Source: Hungatella sp. UBA3402 (GTDB taxonomy: Bacteria; Bacillota; Clostridia; Lachnospirales; Lachnospiraceae). Taken from it: 21,674 nucleotides of DNA. Location: the NCBI GenBank assembly GCA_002358555.1, contig DEPC01000103.1:1-21674 (forward strand), written 5' to 3'. Position 1 is the stretch's first letter; every line of letters begins with the position of its first letter. Under the pieces are notes generated by a model. It ran no database searches. It worked only from the letters and a program-made list of their open reading frames with translations, and had not been told where the DNA came from. The translations under genes were made by a program, and so were the position numbers. Positions 1 to 8,275 of this stretch are shown piece by piece.

Positions 1-311
1 CTTGTCTATTGTCCAATAACCGTGAGCCAAGAGTAGCTGCCTTTGCTAAATGTGTAGGAAGCAAATACATATTCAAAGGGGGTAAACCATCAATAAAAGG
101 ATACCAAAGAGCCATGGAACTGATGGGGACAAGTCGGGATACCACTATTTTTGTAGGAGACCAGTTATTTACTGATGTGTATGGGGCTAATCGGACTGGA
201 ATATGCAGCTATTTAGTAAAGCCTATTCATCCCAAGGAAGAGATTCAGATAGTGATGAAACGATATCTGGAAGCAGTGGTACTTTATTTTTATAGAAAAA
301 AGAAGGAATGA
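1..311 (+). CDS. YqeG-family HAD phosphatase, 3' part only
   Basis: The reading frame is open from the left edge, so the 5' end lies outside the window and no real start codon is visible; the TTG at position 9 is internal. The visible part carries the conserved C-terminal half of YqeG-type HAD-superfamily IIIA phosphatases: a GKPSIKGYQRAM block with the conserved lysine, then VGDQLFTDVYGANR, the acidic motif that binds the metal. The N-terminal DxDxT nucleophile motif is outside. Family members are soluble and about 170 residues long, with a physiological substrate that is not well established. The stop is four bases before aroE, so it is probably cotranscribed with aroE and aroK, an order common in Lachnospiraceae. 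Confidence 0.88.
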   Translation, partial: CLLSNNREPRVAAFAKCVGSKYIFKGGKPSIKGYQRAMELMGTSRDTTIFVGDQLFTDVYGANRTGICSYLVKPIHPKEEIQIVMKRYLEAVVLYFYRKKKE

Positions 312-315
312 TAGA

Positions 316-1194
316 ATGATAAGTGCAAAGGCAAAAGTATGTGGAATCATGGCATATCCGGTAGAACATTCCCTATCTCCTCTCATGCATAATTTCTATG
401 CAGAGCAGATGGGGATTGATTTTGTCTATGTACCTTTTAAAGTACAAAAGGAACAAGTAAAAGCAGCAATAAGGGGAGCTTATGCTTTGAACTTAACAGG
501 GATGAATGTGACAGTTCCCCATAAACAGACAGTAATCCCTTATCTAAAAGAACTAGATTCAGCGGCAAAAAGTATTGGGGCAGTGAATACTCTAGTAAGG
601 ACAGAGGGCGGCTATAAAGGATATAATACCGATGCATCAGGGTTTCTGCGTGCTATAAAAGGAGCAGGAATTCATATATCAGGGCAGGACTGTCTGTTGA
701 TTGGAGCAGGAGGGGCTGCAAAGGCTGTTGCTTATATGTTGGGAGAGCAAGGGGCTGCTTCTGTGATAGTGCTCAACCGAAATGAACAACGGGCATGGAC
801 TTTGGCTCAGGAAATGAATCAGTTATTCAAAAGGAATTTTATGACAGCTTTAGGGCTTCATGATTATGGAAGGCTGGAGGAAAAATCTTGGTTGGCCATT
901 CAGACTACAACTGTGGGGATGCATCCAGATATAGAAGCCTCTCCTGTGCAAGACAAAGCATTTTATAAAAAGATATCTGTAGCAATGGATGTGATCTATA
1001 CTCCAGCTAAGACCCAATTTATGACTTTGGTAGAGGAATCAGGTGGGAGAGCAATCAGTGGCCTAGATATGCTAATTTACCAGGGAATAGAGGCTTTTGA
1101 ATTGTGGAATCCAGGGCAAAAGGTATCCGAAGAGATAGTAGCAAAAGCCAGACAGATGATGGAAGAAATTCTGGAAAGGCAGACTAAAAAATGA
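316..1194 (+). CDS. aroE: Shikimate dehydrogenase (AroE)
   Basis: This 292-residue protein would reduce 3-dehydroshikimate to shikimate with NADPH, the fourth step of the chorismate pathway, in the cytoplasm. The N-terminal substrate domain shows the shikimate-binding SLS motif (Ser19, Ser21), the NVTVPHK motif with catalytic Lys70, and NTD with catalytic partner Asp106. A Rossmann glycine motif GAGGAAKA starts near residue 130, and NRN near residue 154 is where NADPH preference is read in this family. The length fits a full AroE. The ATG start is four bases after the preceding stop, and the TGA overlaps the aroK start (ATGA), which implies translational coupling. All expected catalytic residues are present. 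Confidence 0.96.
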   Translation: MISAKAKVCGIMAYPVEHSLSPLMHNFYAEQMGIDFVYVPFKVQKEQVKAAIRGAYALNLTGMNVTVPHKQTVIPYLKELDSAAKSIGAVNTLVRTEGGYKGYNTDASGFLRAIKGAGIHISGQDCLLIGAGGAAKAVAYMLGEQGAASVIVLNRNEQRAWTLAQEMNQLFKRNFMTALGLHDYGRLEEKSWLAIQTTTVGMHPDIEASPVQDKAFYKKISVAMDVIYTPAKTQFMTLVEESGGRAISGLDMLIYQGIEAFELWNPGQKVSEEIVAKARQMMEEILERQTKK

Positions 1195-1715
1195 ATATTA
1201 TTTTAATCGGTTTTATGGGGGCAGGGAAGACCACTGTGGGAAATGTGGTAGCAGAAAGGTTGAACCAGCCTCTTTTTGATACCGACCAACTGATTGAGCA
1301 GCAGGCAGGAATGAGTATCAGCAAGATTTTTGAAGTTTATGGGGAAAACGAATTCCGAAGACTGGAGACGGAGATGTTAAAGGAAAATCTATCTGCAAGT
1401 AAAGATTGGGTATTGTCTGTAGGAGGAGGTTTGCCTTTAAAAGAAGAAAATAGAGGACTGCTTAAAAAAATGGGAATTGTAGTATATCTTCGAGTGCAGC
1501 CAGATACCGTCCTACAACGGCTTAGGGGAGATAAAAGCCGTCCTTTGCTACAAGGAGGAGATGTCAAACAGAAGGTGGAATCTCTCTTAAGACAGAGGGG
1601 AAGTATTTATGAAGAAGGGGCCGATATTGTGATAGACGTGGATGGGAAAACTCCAGAAAATATTGGACAAGAGATTCTTACAAAAACATATTGTCTAGAT
1701 AGTAAAAGAACTTAA
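1191..1715 (+). CDS. aroK: Shikimate kinase (AroK)
   Basis: This 174-residue kinase would phosphorylate shikimate at the 3-hydroxyl using ATP, the step after AroE. The Walker A loop GFMGAGKTT covers residues 7-15. DTD with Asp32 binds Mg and shikimate, FRRLE gives the substrate arginine near residue 57, and the GGG shikimate-binding loop is at residues 78-80. The lid region has a RPLL motif near residue 118, where family members bind ATP. Size is normal. The start overlaps the aroE stop by four bases, so the two are translated as a pair. There is no obvious hairpin terminator in the 62 bases before the next gene. Confidence 0.96.
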   Translation: MNIILIGFMGAGKTTVGNVVAERLNQPLFDTDQLIEQQAGMSISKIFEVYGENEFRRLETEMLKENLSASKDWVLSVGGGLPLKEENRGLLKKMGIVVYLRVQPDTVLQRLRGDKSRPLLQGGDVKQKVESLLRQRGSIYEEGADIVIDVDGKTPENIGQEILTKTYCLDSKRT

Positions 1716-1777
1716 AGAATGATTTCTGTTATCTTTAAATACACTCCCCTAAATAAAAACTAGGAGGTACTTGGGAA

Positions 1778-2512
1778 ATGGATACACTTTATATTGTTAT
1801 CCCTGCCTATAATGAGGAGGAGAATATCCGCCAGGTAATTAATGGCTGGTATCCTATTATTGAAAAGTACAATGGAAACGGCAAATCTAAATTAGTAGTG
1901 ATTGATGATGGGAGTAAAGATAAAACTTATGAGATTATGAGGGAATATGTCAAGACAAGACCTTACCTTTGTCCATTGACAAAACGAAACAGTGGACATG
2001 GAGAGACTGTTCTATATGGGTATCATTATGCCTTGAAACATTCGGCAGATTATATTTTTCAGACAGATTCTGACGGACAGACAAACCCAGAAGAATTTGG
2101 ACAGTTTTGGGAACAGCGGCATGATTTTGATATGGTGATTGGTCATAGAAACCATCGAGAGGATGGATTTTCTAGAATTGTAGTTACAAAGATATTAAAA
2201 CTTGTTATAAAAGCATGTTTTGGAGTGACAGTGATTGATGCCAATACTCCGTTTCGACTTATGGAGGCAAGCAAGCTGAAAAAGTCTATTAAGCTGATTC
2301 CTAAGAATTACAACTTATCCAATGTGATTATATCGGTAATCTATGCTAAAAGAGGATATAAAGTCAAATATATTCCAATTACATTCCGTCCCAGACAAGG
2401 CGGGGTAAATTCTATCAATCTGCGAAAAATTATAAAGATTGGAATTCAGGCAGTAAGAGATTTCAGGTATATGAAAAGGACTATCTTAAAAGATGAAGAA
2501 ACTGTGGATTAA
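1778..2512 (+). CDS. Family 2 glycosyltransferase (DPM1/GtrB-like catalytic domain)
   Basis: This 244-residue protein has the GT-A fold signature of family 2 glycosyltransferases: VIPAYNEEENI near residues 7-17, a VIDDGSKDKT nucleotide-sugar loop near 41-51, and the DSDG metal site at about residues 97-100. It resembles polyprenyl-phosphate sugar transferases, which load a sugar on a lipid carrier at the inner face of the membrane. It lacks the two C-terminal membrane spans found in GtrB proper, so it is a catalytic domain alone, as in DPM1. An AGGAGG site lies 10-11 bases before ATG. Its 3' end overlaps a gtrA-like reading frame by 20 bases; GtrA proteins are the usual partner that flips the lipid-linked sugar. 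Exact donor and acceptor cannot be read. Confidence 0.88.
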   Translation: MDTLYIVIPAYNEEENIRQVINGWYPIIEKYNGNGKSKLVVIDDGSKDKTYEIMREYVKTRPYLCPLTKRNSGHGETVLYGYHYALKHSADYIFQTDSDGQTNPEEFGQFWEQRHDFDMVIGHRNHREDGFSRIVVTKILKLVIKACFGVTVIDANTPFRLMEASKLKKSIKLIPKNYNLSNVIISVIYAKRGYKVKYIPITFRPRQGGVNSINLRKIIKIGIQAVRDFRYMKRTILKDEETVD

Positions 2513-2672
2513 ATATAAATCATTTGTTCTATATGTAATATTTGGAGTATTTACCACGATTGTCAATATTGTCTGCTACAGGCTATGCAAAGAAATCGGC
2601 GGAAAATCTACGTTTTTTCTAACACCTTTGCTTGGATTATGGCTGCATTTTTGTTTTTTGGCAATCCATTAG
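2493..2672 (+). pseudogene. gtrA-like membrane protein, frameshifted 5' fragment
   Basis: An ATG inside the end of the glycosyltransferase gene opens a frame reading MKKLWIKYKSFVLYVIFGV and then FTTIVNIVCYRLCKEIG, which matches the first membrane helix of GtrA-family flippases. After about 40 codons the frame loses GtrA character and stops at TAG 2670. The other frame then reads FSNTFAWIMAAFLFF, the expected next GtrA segment. Adding one T to the six-T run at 2613-2618 would join the two halves without a break. GtrA proteins are about 120-140 residues, so even after repair the gene would still run into foreign sequence near 2650-2700. I infer a loss-of-function gene; a sequencing error in the T run would explain the frameshift but not the fusion. 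Confidence 0.72.
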
Positions 2673-3631
2673 TATTGGGAAAGCTTCTTTATATGGGTAT
2701 GGGGTTTTCCTCAGACTTAAATAATTATCACTGGTTGACCTATGACTATTTGATGGCGCAATATAGTACTAATTTTGTTTTGATGAGATGGACATTTCCA
2801 CAGTGTATTGTGCCATGGATTGTGATGGCAATGCTGATGGAAGGGGATAATGATGTTGATTCCTATGTAGTAATTGGACTTCCAGTAATTTTGTTCGCCA
2901 CATTTCCGTTTTTGGCGATTGTTATCTATATGATAGTGTTGGCAGTGAAAAAATTTTTGAGCCAGAACGACAAAAAGGCTTTTCTTTTAAAATGCTTTAG
3001 CAAGGAGAATTTATTGTGCTTTTTATCATTAGGAACCTTTAGTTTTTGCTATTATATCAGCTATTTTTTGACAAAAGAGAAACCAGAGTCTTTGAAGCTA
3101 TCTTTTGTCTTTTCATGGAGTAGACAGTTTCTTGTTACTTATGGAGTATTTGTGGTCTTTACTTTTGGACTTTATGCGATTTTACTTTTAAAATATGAAA
3201 AGAAAAATCTATTTCTCAATAGTTCCATTGTAATTTTGCTGGTGCTTCCTCTGTTTCAATTTGGGGTCTGGAATGATTTTGTGATGAGAGTCAGTATTCC
3301 ATCATTATTTGTCATATGTGTATTGACATTGAAGAGAATTTTTGAAGCTTCTTTCAAACATAAGGGATACAAATTGGCATTGCTGGCAGTGTATCTTTGT
3401 GGGATGTATTATCCAGTACGAGAATTAACGGATGTGGTGAGGCAGGATACAATTATCTTGTGGCAGGAACCATTTGATTCTTATTATACTCTAGAATTAT
3501 TTGCAAATCCAAAGGCTAGGGAATTAGATGAATATTTGAGTGGCTATGGTGATGATGTGATTTGGAATTATTTTACTTATGATGCAAAAGATTCTTTCTT
3601 CCTAAAAACGATTGGCAAGAAGATACCATAA
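2585..3631 (+). pseudogene. C-terminal remnant of a large polytopic membrane protein fused to a gtrA piece
   Basis: This 348-codon open frame has an ATG at 2585 with no ribosome binding site, and its first roughly 30 codons are out-of-frame and displaced gtrA sequence. From about 2690 it reads as a multi-spanning membrane protein with six or more hydrophobic segments and a conserved-looking block WNDFVMRVSIPSLF near residues 229-242. I recall this block from the C-terminal part of large (600 residues or more) uncharacterised Firmicutes membrane proteins in glycan loci. The N-terminal part of such a protein is missing, so I infer a deletion that joined the 5' part of gtrA to the 3' part of this gene. 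It could still yield a truncated protein, but nothing supports an efficient start. Confidence 0.6.
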
Positions 3632-3719
3632 GATTGTGGTGAAACTCAGGTATTAACATGATGATATAACAGACAATTTTCAGGAGGTAATAGCCAGGAT
3701 TGGGAATGATGGAGGATTT

Positions 3720-5891
3720 ATGGATAAGCTTCAGATGAATAAATGGTTAAAAATTGATTGTTTGACAGGGATTTTTTTGGTAGGATTAACTATTTTTCTA
3801 TTACAAGGTGACAGTAGGACTGTTTTGACTTGGTGGCTGGCTATAGGAGTCTTAGGGCTGGGATTTATGCCTTTGACAAGTCTGCTTTTTTCTGGCTTTC
3901 AGGATAAAGGCTGGATATTTTCCAAAATTCTTGCTATTGCGATTTCTGGCTATGTACTTTGGGTTTTAGTAGTATGGAAAGCTGTGAAGTTTACTTCTAT
4001 GGCGTGTATTGGTGTGACATTTATATGTATTGCAGCAAATGGCTTGTTAGCTGTGGTACAGAAGCGAAAGAACTCATGTATTCTGCCCATCAAAGCTGCA
4101 AATCTCATCTTTTGGGAAGAGGTAATCTTTTATTTGGCTTTTCTTCTATGGACCTATGAGGCAGGATTTCGGCCACAAGCCCATGGGACAGAAAAATTTA
4201 TGGATTATGGGTTTATGGAAGTTATGATGCGCAGTATGGAGCTTCCAGCACAAGATATTTGGTATGGATTAAAGCCTATTAATTATTATTATGGAGGACA
4301 ATACTATGCCGTATATTTGACAAAATTGACAGGAACCAAAGTGGCTGTAACCTATAACCTAATGCGTATGATGATAGCGGGCATGGCTTTTGCGTTGCCA
4401 TTCTCTTTGGTACGACAAATAGCCGAGGATTATTATGGAAAACTTAGACAAAAGCTTTGTGTATGGTCAGGACTTCTTGCGGGTGCAGCAGTTTCTTTGG
4501 CTGGAAATATGCATTATGTACTCTATGGAAAATTGTTTCCTCTGCTTTGGATAACCCCTGATGATGAATATTGGTTTCCTGATTCTACCAGATTTATTGG
4601 TCATAACCCTCCCACAGCAGATGAGACAATTCATGAATTTCCCTCTTATTCCTTTCTTTTAGGCGACCTTCATGCACATGTGGTAAATATTATTTTTGTG
4701 CTGACTGTGACAGGCTTATTATATGCATGGATAACAAGAGAAAAATATGACCGAAAAAGGGCATTTTTGCAGTGGCCATTGTTGATGTGTGGTTTTTTTG
4801 TGGGAATTTTCCAATGGACAAATGCTTGGGATTTTGCAATCTACTATGTAGTATCTTGTGGGATATGCCTTTTTGGAAATCTAGCACGGTTTGAGGACTG
4901 GAAAGAGGGACTTATTTCCAGCGTTATACAATGGATAGAAATGATTGGACTTGGATTCCTAGTAGCCTTACCTTTTACCTTGCAGTTTGACAGCAGCATG
5001 GCTCAAGGAGTTGTTCTGGCGAAAAATCATTCTGCTTTTTATCAGCTATGTGTTTTGTGGGCACTCCCTGTTGGAGTATGTCTTGTGTACTTGGTAAAAT
5101 TATTTCTGGAGCAAGGAAAACAGAGGCTTTTAAAATGGCTTTGCAGTTTAAAGAAACAGGATATTTTTATAGCGGTTTTATGTATGTGCGCAATAGGATT
5201 AGTGGCAATGCCAGAGGTTGTATACTTAAAAGACATTTATGAGGAAACTGCAGCCCGTTCTAATACCATGTTTAAGCTGACTTATCAGGCATTTATTTTA
5301 TTTGGAATCAGTATGGGATTTATTTTAATCCGTTTTTTAACAGAAACTACCCATAGATGGGCTCGCAAAGTAGGATTTTGGGGACTTATCTGTGTTTTAA
5401 TGACAACTGGATATACAGTTACAGGAGCTGTGCAGTGGAGTGGAGAAATATGGAAAAGGGAAAACTATAAAGGGCTGGATGCCACAGCCTTTTTAGAATC
5501 TCATTATCCAGAGGATGCCTTGGCTATCCGTTGGCTAAAGGATAATATAGAAGGAACTCCTATTGTATTGGAAGCCAATGGAGACAGCTATACAGATTAT
5601 TGCCGAGTATCAGCTATGACAGGACTTCCTACGGTCTTGGGGTGGTATGTGCATGAATGGTTGTGGCGTATGGATACTGACGACTTAAATGAAAAAAATG
5701 CACAGATTGAGTCTATTTATACTTCCACAGATGAGGAGCAGGTGCGCAGCCTTTTGAAAGAATTTCAGGTGGCATATATATTTGTTGGTCAAATGGAACG
5801 AGAGAAGTATCCAGCTTTAAACGAGAGTTTATTGAAAAGCTTAGGGACAGTTGTGTTTGATGGTGACTCCTATATTATTCAGGTAGATTGA
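3720..5891 (+). CDS. DUF2298 ('YYY') polytopic membrane protein
   Basis: This 723-residue integral membrane protein has about a dozen or more hydrophobic helices. It carries the hallmarks of DUF2298: a NYYYGGQYY block near residues 187-195 and a FPSYSFLLGDLHAHV block near residues 306-320, with charged and histidine residues at a membrane edge as in GT-C glycosyltransferases. The soluble C-terminal part (from about residue 600) includes WLKDNIEGTPIVLEANG and ends in a small alpha/beta segment. Its exact reaction is not established; involvement in lipid-linked sugar transfer for surface glycans is inferred from the fold and from the neighbouring glycosyltransferase. A GGAGG lies just before the start. 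It appears intact, unlike the gene before it. Confidence 0.85.
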   Translation: MDKLQMNKWLKIDCLTGIFLVGLTIFLLQGDSRTVLTWWLAIGVLGLGFMPLTSLLFSGFQDKGWIFSKILAIAISGYVLWVLVVWKAVKFTSMACIGVTFICIAANGLLAVVQKRKNSCILPIKAANLIFWEEVIFYLAFLLWTYEAGFRPQAHGTEKFMDYGFMEVMMRSMELPAQDIWYGLKPINYYYGGQYYAVYLTKLTGTKVAVTYNLMRMMIAGMAFALPFSLVRQIAEDYYGKLRQKLCVWSGLLAGAAVSLAGNMHYVLYGKLFPLLWITPDDEYWFPDSTRFIGHNPPTADETIHEFPSYSFLLGDLHAHVVNIIFVLTVTGLLYAWITREKYDRKRAFLQWPLLMCGFFVGIFQWTNAWDFAIYYVVSCGICLFGNLARFEDWKEGLISSVIQWIEMIGLGFLVALPFTLQFDSSMAQGVVLAKNHSAFYQLCVLWALPVGVCLVYLVKLFLEQGKQRLLKWLCSLKKQDIFIAVLCMCAIGLVAMPEVVYLKDIYEETAARSNTMFKLTYQAFILFGISMGFILIRFLTETTHRWARKVGFWGLICVLMTTGYTVTGAVQWSGEIWKRENYKGLDATAFLESHYPEDALAIRWLKDNIEGTPIVLEANGDSYTDYCRVSAMTGLPTVLGWYVHEWLWRMDTDDLNEKNAQIESIYTSTDEEQVRSLLKEFQVAYIFVGQMEREKYPALNESLLKSLGTVVFDGDSYIIQVD

Positions 5892-6196
5892 GAAAGTAAT
5901 ATGATAGTAATATTTTTTAGCAAATAGTTTAAATAGGTCTGCATATTTACTATGTTGCTGAAAAAAGTAGTGACAACAGGCCTCTATCTTATCTGTATAG
6001 ATGATTTTTTATAGATAAATTTTGTAATGATTTAGCTTATCGAAACAATGGCCTGTCAACAACAAATTTTAATAGAATCTCTAAAAAAATGCTGGACTAA
6101 TCTGGTATTTTATGAGAAAATAATATCAAGTATGATGTGATAAATTTAACAAGCAAAGTACTTCACAATTATTACTTATTTGAAAGGAGTTTTACA
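5892..6196 (+). other. AT-rich intergenic region with weak inverted repeats
   Basis: No gene is supported here. The stretch holds a 7-bp inverted repeat, acaggcc at 5976-5982 and ggcctgt at 6050-6056, enclosing an AT-rich segment with short stems and a six-T run near 6005-6010. This could be a weak terminator for the DUF2298 gene or a structured leader. A possible -10 element TATGAT lies near 6132, but its -35 partner is poor. The ribosome binding site AAAGGAG at 6183-6189 sits seven bases before the ATG at 6197 and decides that start over the upstream in-frame TTG/ATG codons. Confidence 0.4.
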
Positions 6197-6889
6197 ATGA
6201 TTTATTCACATGAAGTAGAGAAGATGTGCACAGTTGCACAGGGCGTTCATCATGGCGCAGCTCCAATTCCAGAAGAAGCAAAATGGGTAAAATCAAAACA
6301 GGTTTCTGATATCTCTGGTTTAACCCATGGTATTGGCTGGTGTGCTCCTCAGCAGGGTGCTTGCAAGCTGACTTTGAATGTTAAGGAAGGCATTATCCAG
6401 GAAGCTCTGGTAGAAACCATTGGCTGCTCTGGTATGACCCACTCTGCTGCTATGGCGTCAGAGATTCTTCCAGGTTTAACAGTATTAGAGGCATTGAACA
6501 CTGACCTTGTATGTGATGCAATCAATACTGCCATGAGAGAGCTGTTTTTGCAGATTGCATATGGCAGAACCCAGAGTGCATTTTCCGAGGAAGGTCTGCC
6601 AATCGGCGCTGGACTTGAGGATTTGGGCAAGGGACTCCGTTCTCAGGTTGGTACTATGTATGGAACTCTGAAGAAAGGCCCACGCTATCTGGAGATGGCA
6701 GAAGGCTATGTAACCGGAATTGCACTGGATAAAGAAGACCAAATTATTGGCTATCAGTTTGTAAGCCTTGGCAAGATGACAGACTTTATCAAGAAAGGTG
6801 ATGACCCAAATACTGCTTGGGAAAAGGCAAAAGGACAGTATGGCCGTGTCGCAGACGCAGTAAAAATTATCGACCCACGTCAAGAATAA
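6197..6889 (+). CDS. Iron-sulfur cluster assembly scaffold-like protein (NifU/IscU N-terminal type)
   Basis: This 230-residue protein resembles the NifU N-terminal/IscU scaffold fold. Candidate cluster ligands are Cys49 and Cys56 (GWCAPQQGAC), Cys77 in ETIGCSGMTHSAAMASEIL, and Cys106; the GCSGMTHSAAMAS block parallels the conserved GCGxAxAxxS region of IscU. It is longer than IscU (about 130 residues), with an extra C-terminal part from about residue 140 that I do not recognise. The start at 6197 is chosen from the AAAGGAG seven bases upstream. The next gene encodes a GGGtGRT-family protein, which usually accompanies this scaffold in Clostridia, so the pair probably acts together. That role is inferred, not known. 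Confidence 0.82.
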   Translation: MIYSHEVEKMCTVAQGVHHGAAPIPEEAKWVKSKQVSDISGLTHGIGWCAPQQGACKLTLNVKEGIIQEALVETIGCSGMTHSAAMASEILPGLTVLEALNTDLVCDAINTAMRELFLQIAYGRTQSAFSEEGLPIGAGLEDLGKGLRSQVGTMYGTLKKGPRYLEMAEGYVTGIALDKEDQIIGYQFVSLGKMTDFIKKGDDPNTAWEKAKGQYGRVADAVKIIDPRQE

Positions 6890-6890
6890 A

Positions 6891-6992
6891 GCAAAATTTC
6901 ACGCGAAGCGGGGAATTTTGCGCTACGCAAACGCAACATAGTGGAGTTTGCGTTTCCCGTTGTTTTCACGCGAAGCGGGGAATTTTGCGCTA
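6891..6992 (+). repeat. Two direct repeats with nested inverted repeats between two genes
   Basis: A 29-bp unit occurs twice without mismatch, at 6897-6925 and 6964-6992, 67 bp apart. The first copy lies in a hairpin whose arms are gcaaaatt (6891-6898) and aattttgc (6914-6921), with an inner cgc/gcg pairing. Between the copies a second hairpin forms from aaacgcaa (6929-6936) and ttgcgttt (6948-6955), with an alternative register acgcaaac/gtttgcgt. The whole element lies between the scaffold gene and the GGGtGRT gene, so it would be transcribed into the intercistronic RNA. It looks like a dispersed palindromic repeat of REP type; a role in differential expression of the two genes is possible. 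Confidence 0.75.
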
Positions 6993-7033
6993 ATACATTT
7001 CCGTTATAAATATTCAGGAGGGAAATACATATC

Positions 7034-8044
7034 ATGGCATTATTTGAATCATACGAGAGACGTATTAAACAAATCAATGAAGTATTGGGAAGCTATGGCA
7101 TCGCTTCCATCGAAGAAGCAGAAAAGATTACTAAGGATGCCGGATTAGATGTATATAAGATGGTAGAAGGCATTCAGCCTATCTGTTTTGAGAATGCAAA
7201 ATGGGCTTATACGGTTGGTGCTGCTATTGCAATCAAAAAAGGATGCCGTAAAGCAGCAGATGCAGCGGCAGCAATTGGCGAGGGACTTCAGTCTTTCTGT
7301 ATCCCAGGTTCTGTTGCTGACCAGCGTAAGGTAGGTTTAGGACATGGCAATTTAGGAAAGATGCTTTTGGAAGAAGAGACAGACTGCTTTGCATTCCTGG
7401 CAGGTCATGAATCATTTGCAGCAGCAGAGGGCGCTATTGGTATCGCAGAGAAAGCAAACCGTGTTCGTCAAAAACCACTTCGTGTTATTTTGAATGGTCT
7501 TGGAAAAGATGCTGCTCAGGTTATCGCAAGAATCAATGGATTTACTTTTGTTGAGACTGAGATGGATTATTATACAGGCGAAGTTAAAGAAGTATACAGA
7601 AAAGCATATTCTGATGGCCCTCGTGCAAAAGTAAACTGCTATGGCGCTAATGATGTAACAGAAGGTGTTGCAATCATGTGGAAAGAGGGAGTAGATGTTT
7701 CTATTACTGGTAACTCTACTAACCCAACCAGATTCCAGCATCCAGTTGCAGGTACCTATAAGAAAGAGTGTGTAGAGAAGGGCAAGAAATATTTCTCCGT
7801 AGCTTCTGGTGGTGGTACAGGCCGTACTCTGCATCCAGATAATATGGCAGCAGGCCCAGCTTCCTATGGTATGACAGATACAATGGGACGTATGCATTCT
7901 GACGCACAGTTTGCAGGTTCTTCTTCTGTTCCAGCCCATGTTGAGATGATGGGACTGATTGGAGCAGGAAATAACCCAATGGTTGGTATGACGGTATCTG
8001 TAGCAGTTGCTGTTGAGGAAGCGGCGAAGGCTGGGAAGTTCTAA
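7034..8044 (+). CDS. GGGtGRT-family protein
   Basis: This 336-residue protein carries the signature that names its family, GGGTGRT at residues 259-265, followed by LHPDNMAAGPASYGMTDTMG. Other conserved-looking segments are GLGHGNLGKML near residue 101 and GNSTNPTRFQHPVAGTYKK near 226. Length is normal for the family, whose biochemical role is not established to my knowledge. The scaffold-like gene upstream suggests a part in iron-sulfur or redox metabolism, but this is association only. A GGAGG lies about ten bases before the ATG. The gene ends at a strong intrinsic terminator, so it is the last gene of its unit. Codon choice looks like that of a well-expressed gene. Confidence 0.92.
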   Translation: MALFESYERRIKQINEVLGSYGIASIEEAEKITKDAGLDVYKMVEGIQPICFENAKWAYTVGAAIAIKKGCRKAADAAAAIGEGLQSFCIPGSVADQRKVGLGHGNLGKMLLEEETDCFAFLAGHESFAAAEGAIGIAEKANRVRQKPLRVILNGLGKDAAQVIARINGFTFVETEMDYYTGEVKEVYRKAYSDGPRAKVNCYGANDVTEGVAIMWKEGVDVSITGNSTNPTRFQHPVAGTYKKECVEKGKKYFSVASGGGTGRTLHPDNMAAGPASYGMTDTMGRMHSDAQFAGSSSVPAHVEMMGLIGAGNNPMVGMTVSVAVAVEEAAKAGKF

Positions 8045-8079
8045 ATATACCTTGTAAATAAAAAATGCTGAAAGTCTTG

Positions 8080-8114
8080 AAAGTACCGTAATCTTCGGGG
8101 TTGCGGTACTTTTT
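8080..8114 (+). terminator. Intrinsic terminator after the GGGtGRT gene
   Basis: A 12-bp stem pairs 8080-8091 (aaagtaccgtaa) with 8101-8112 (ttgcggtacttt), including one G-U pair, around a nine-base loop containing ttcgg. It runs into a T tract at 8110-8114. Position, stem and T tract all fit a Rho-independent terminator of the host operon. It probably marks the last host feature before the prophage. Confidence 0.92.
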
Positions 8115-8191
8115 ATGCCCAAAATGAGAAAATGGAAATTTGGTATGGTAAGCCGTGAAAAGCAGAAAAATTTGGTGAGTAGGACACTGGT

Positions 8192-8224
8192 AGGTAACAA
8201 GTAGGTAACATGGTACAGGTAACA
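8192..8224. repeat. Three direct repeats, probable integrase arm-binding sites / attL region
   Basis: The octamer aggtaaca occurs three times in 33 bp, at 8192-8199, 8203-8210 and 8217-8224. It lies between the host terminator and the 3' end of the integrase gene, where attL is expected. Short direct repeats next to tyrosine integrase genes are typical arm-type sites for the integrase N-terminal domain. The core crossover site cannot be defined because the right end of the prophage is outside the window; it should lie between about 8115 and 8190 or near these repeats. Confidence 0.55.
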
Positions 8225-8247
8225 GGATTTTGTAGGAGAAGGACACG

Positions 8248-8275
8248 AAAAAAACCGCAGCCACAAGGACTACGG
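8248..8275 (-). terminator. Intrinsic terminator of the integrase transcript
   Basis: Read on the minus strand, ccgtag (complement of 8270-8275) pairs with ctgcgg (complement of 8255-8260), with one G-U pair, and is followed by seven T residues (the A run at 8248-8254). The TAG stop codon of the integrase is inside the first arm of the stem. Confidence 0.7.

Noticed and set aside
6137..6196. N-terminal extension of the scaffold-like protein
   Set aside because: The extension is AT-rich intergenic-type sequence without a ribosome binding site; AAAGGAG before 6197 decides the start.
6349..6883. Minus-strand frames of 93 and 132 codons across the scaffold gene
   Set aside because: Antisense to the recognised scaffold-like gene, with no start signal and low-complexity shadow composition.
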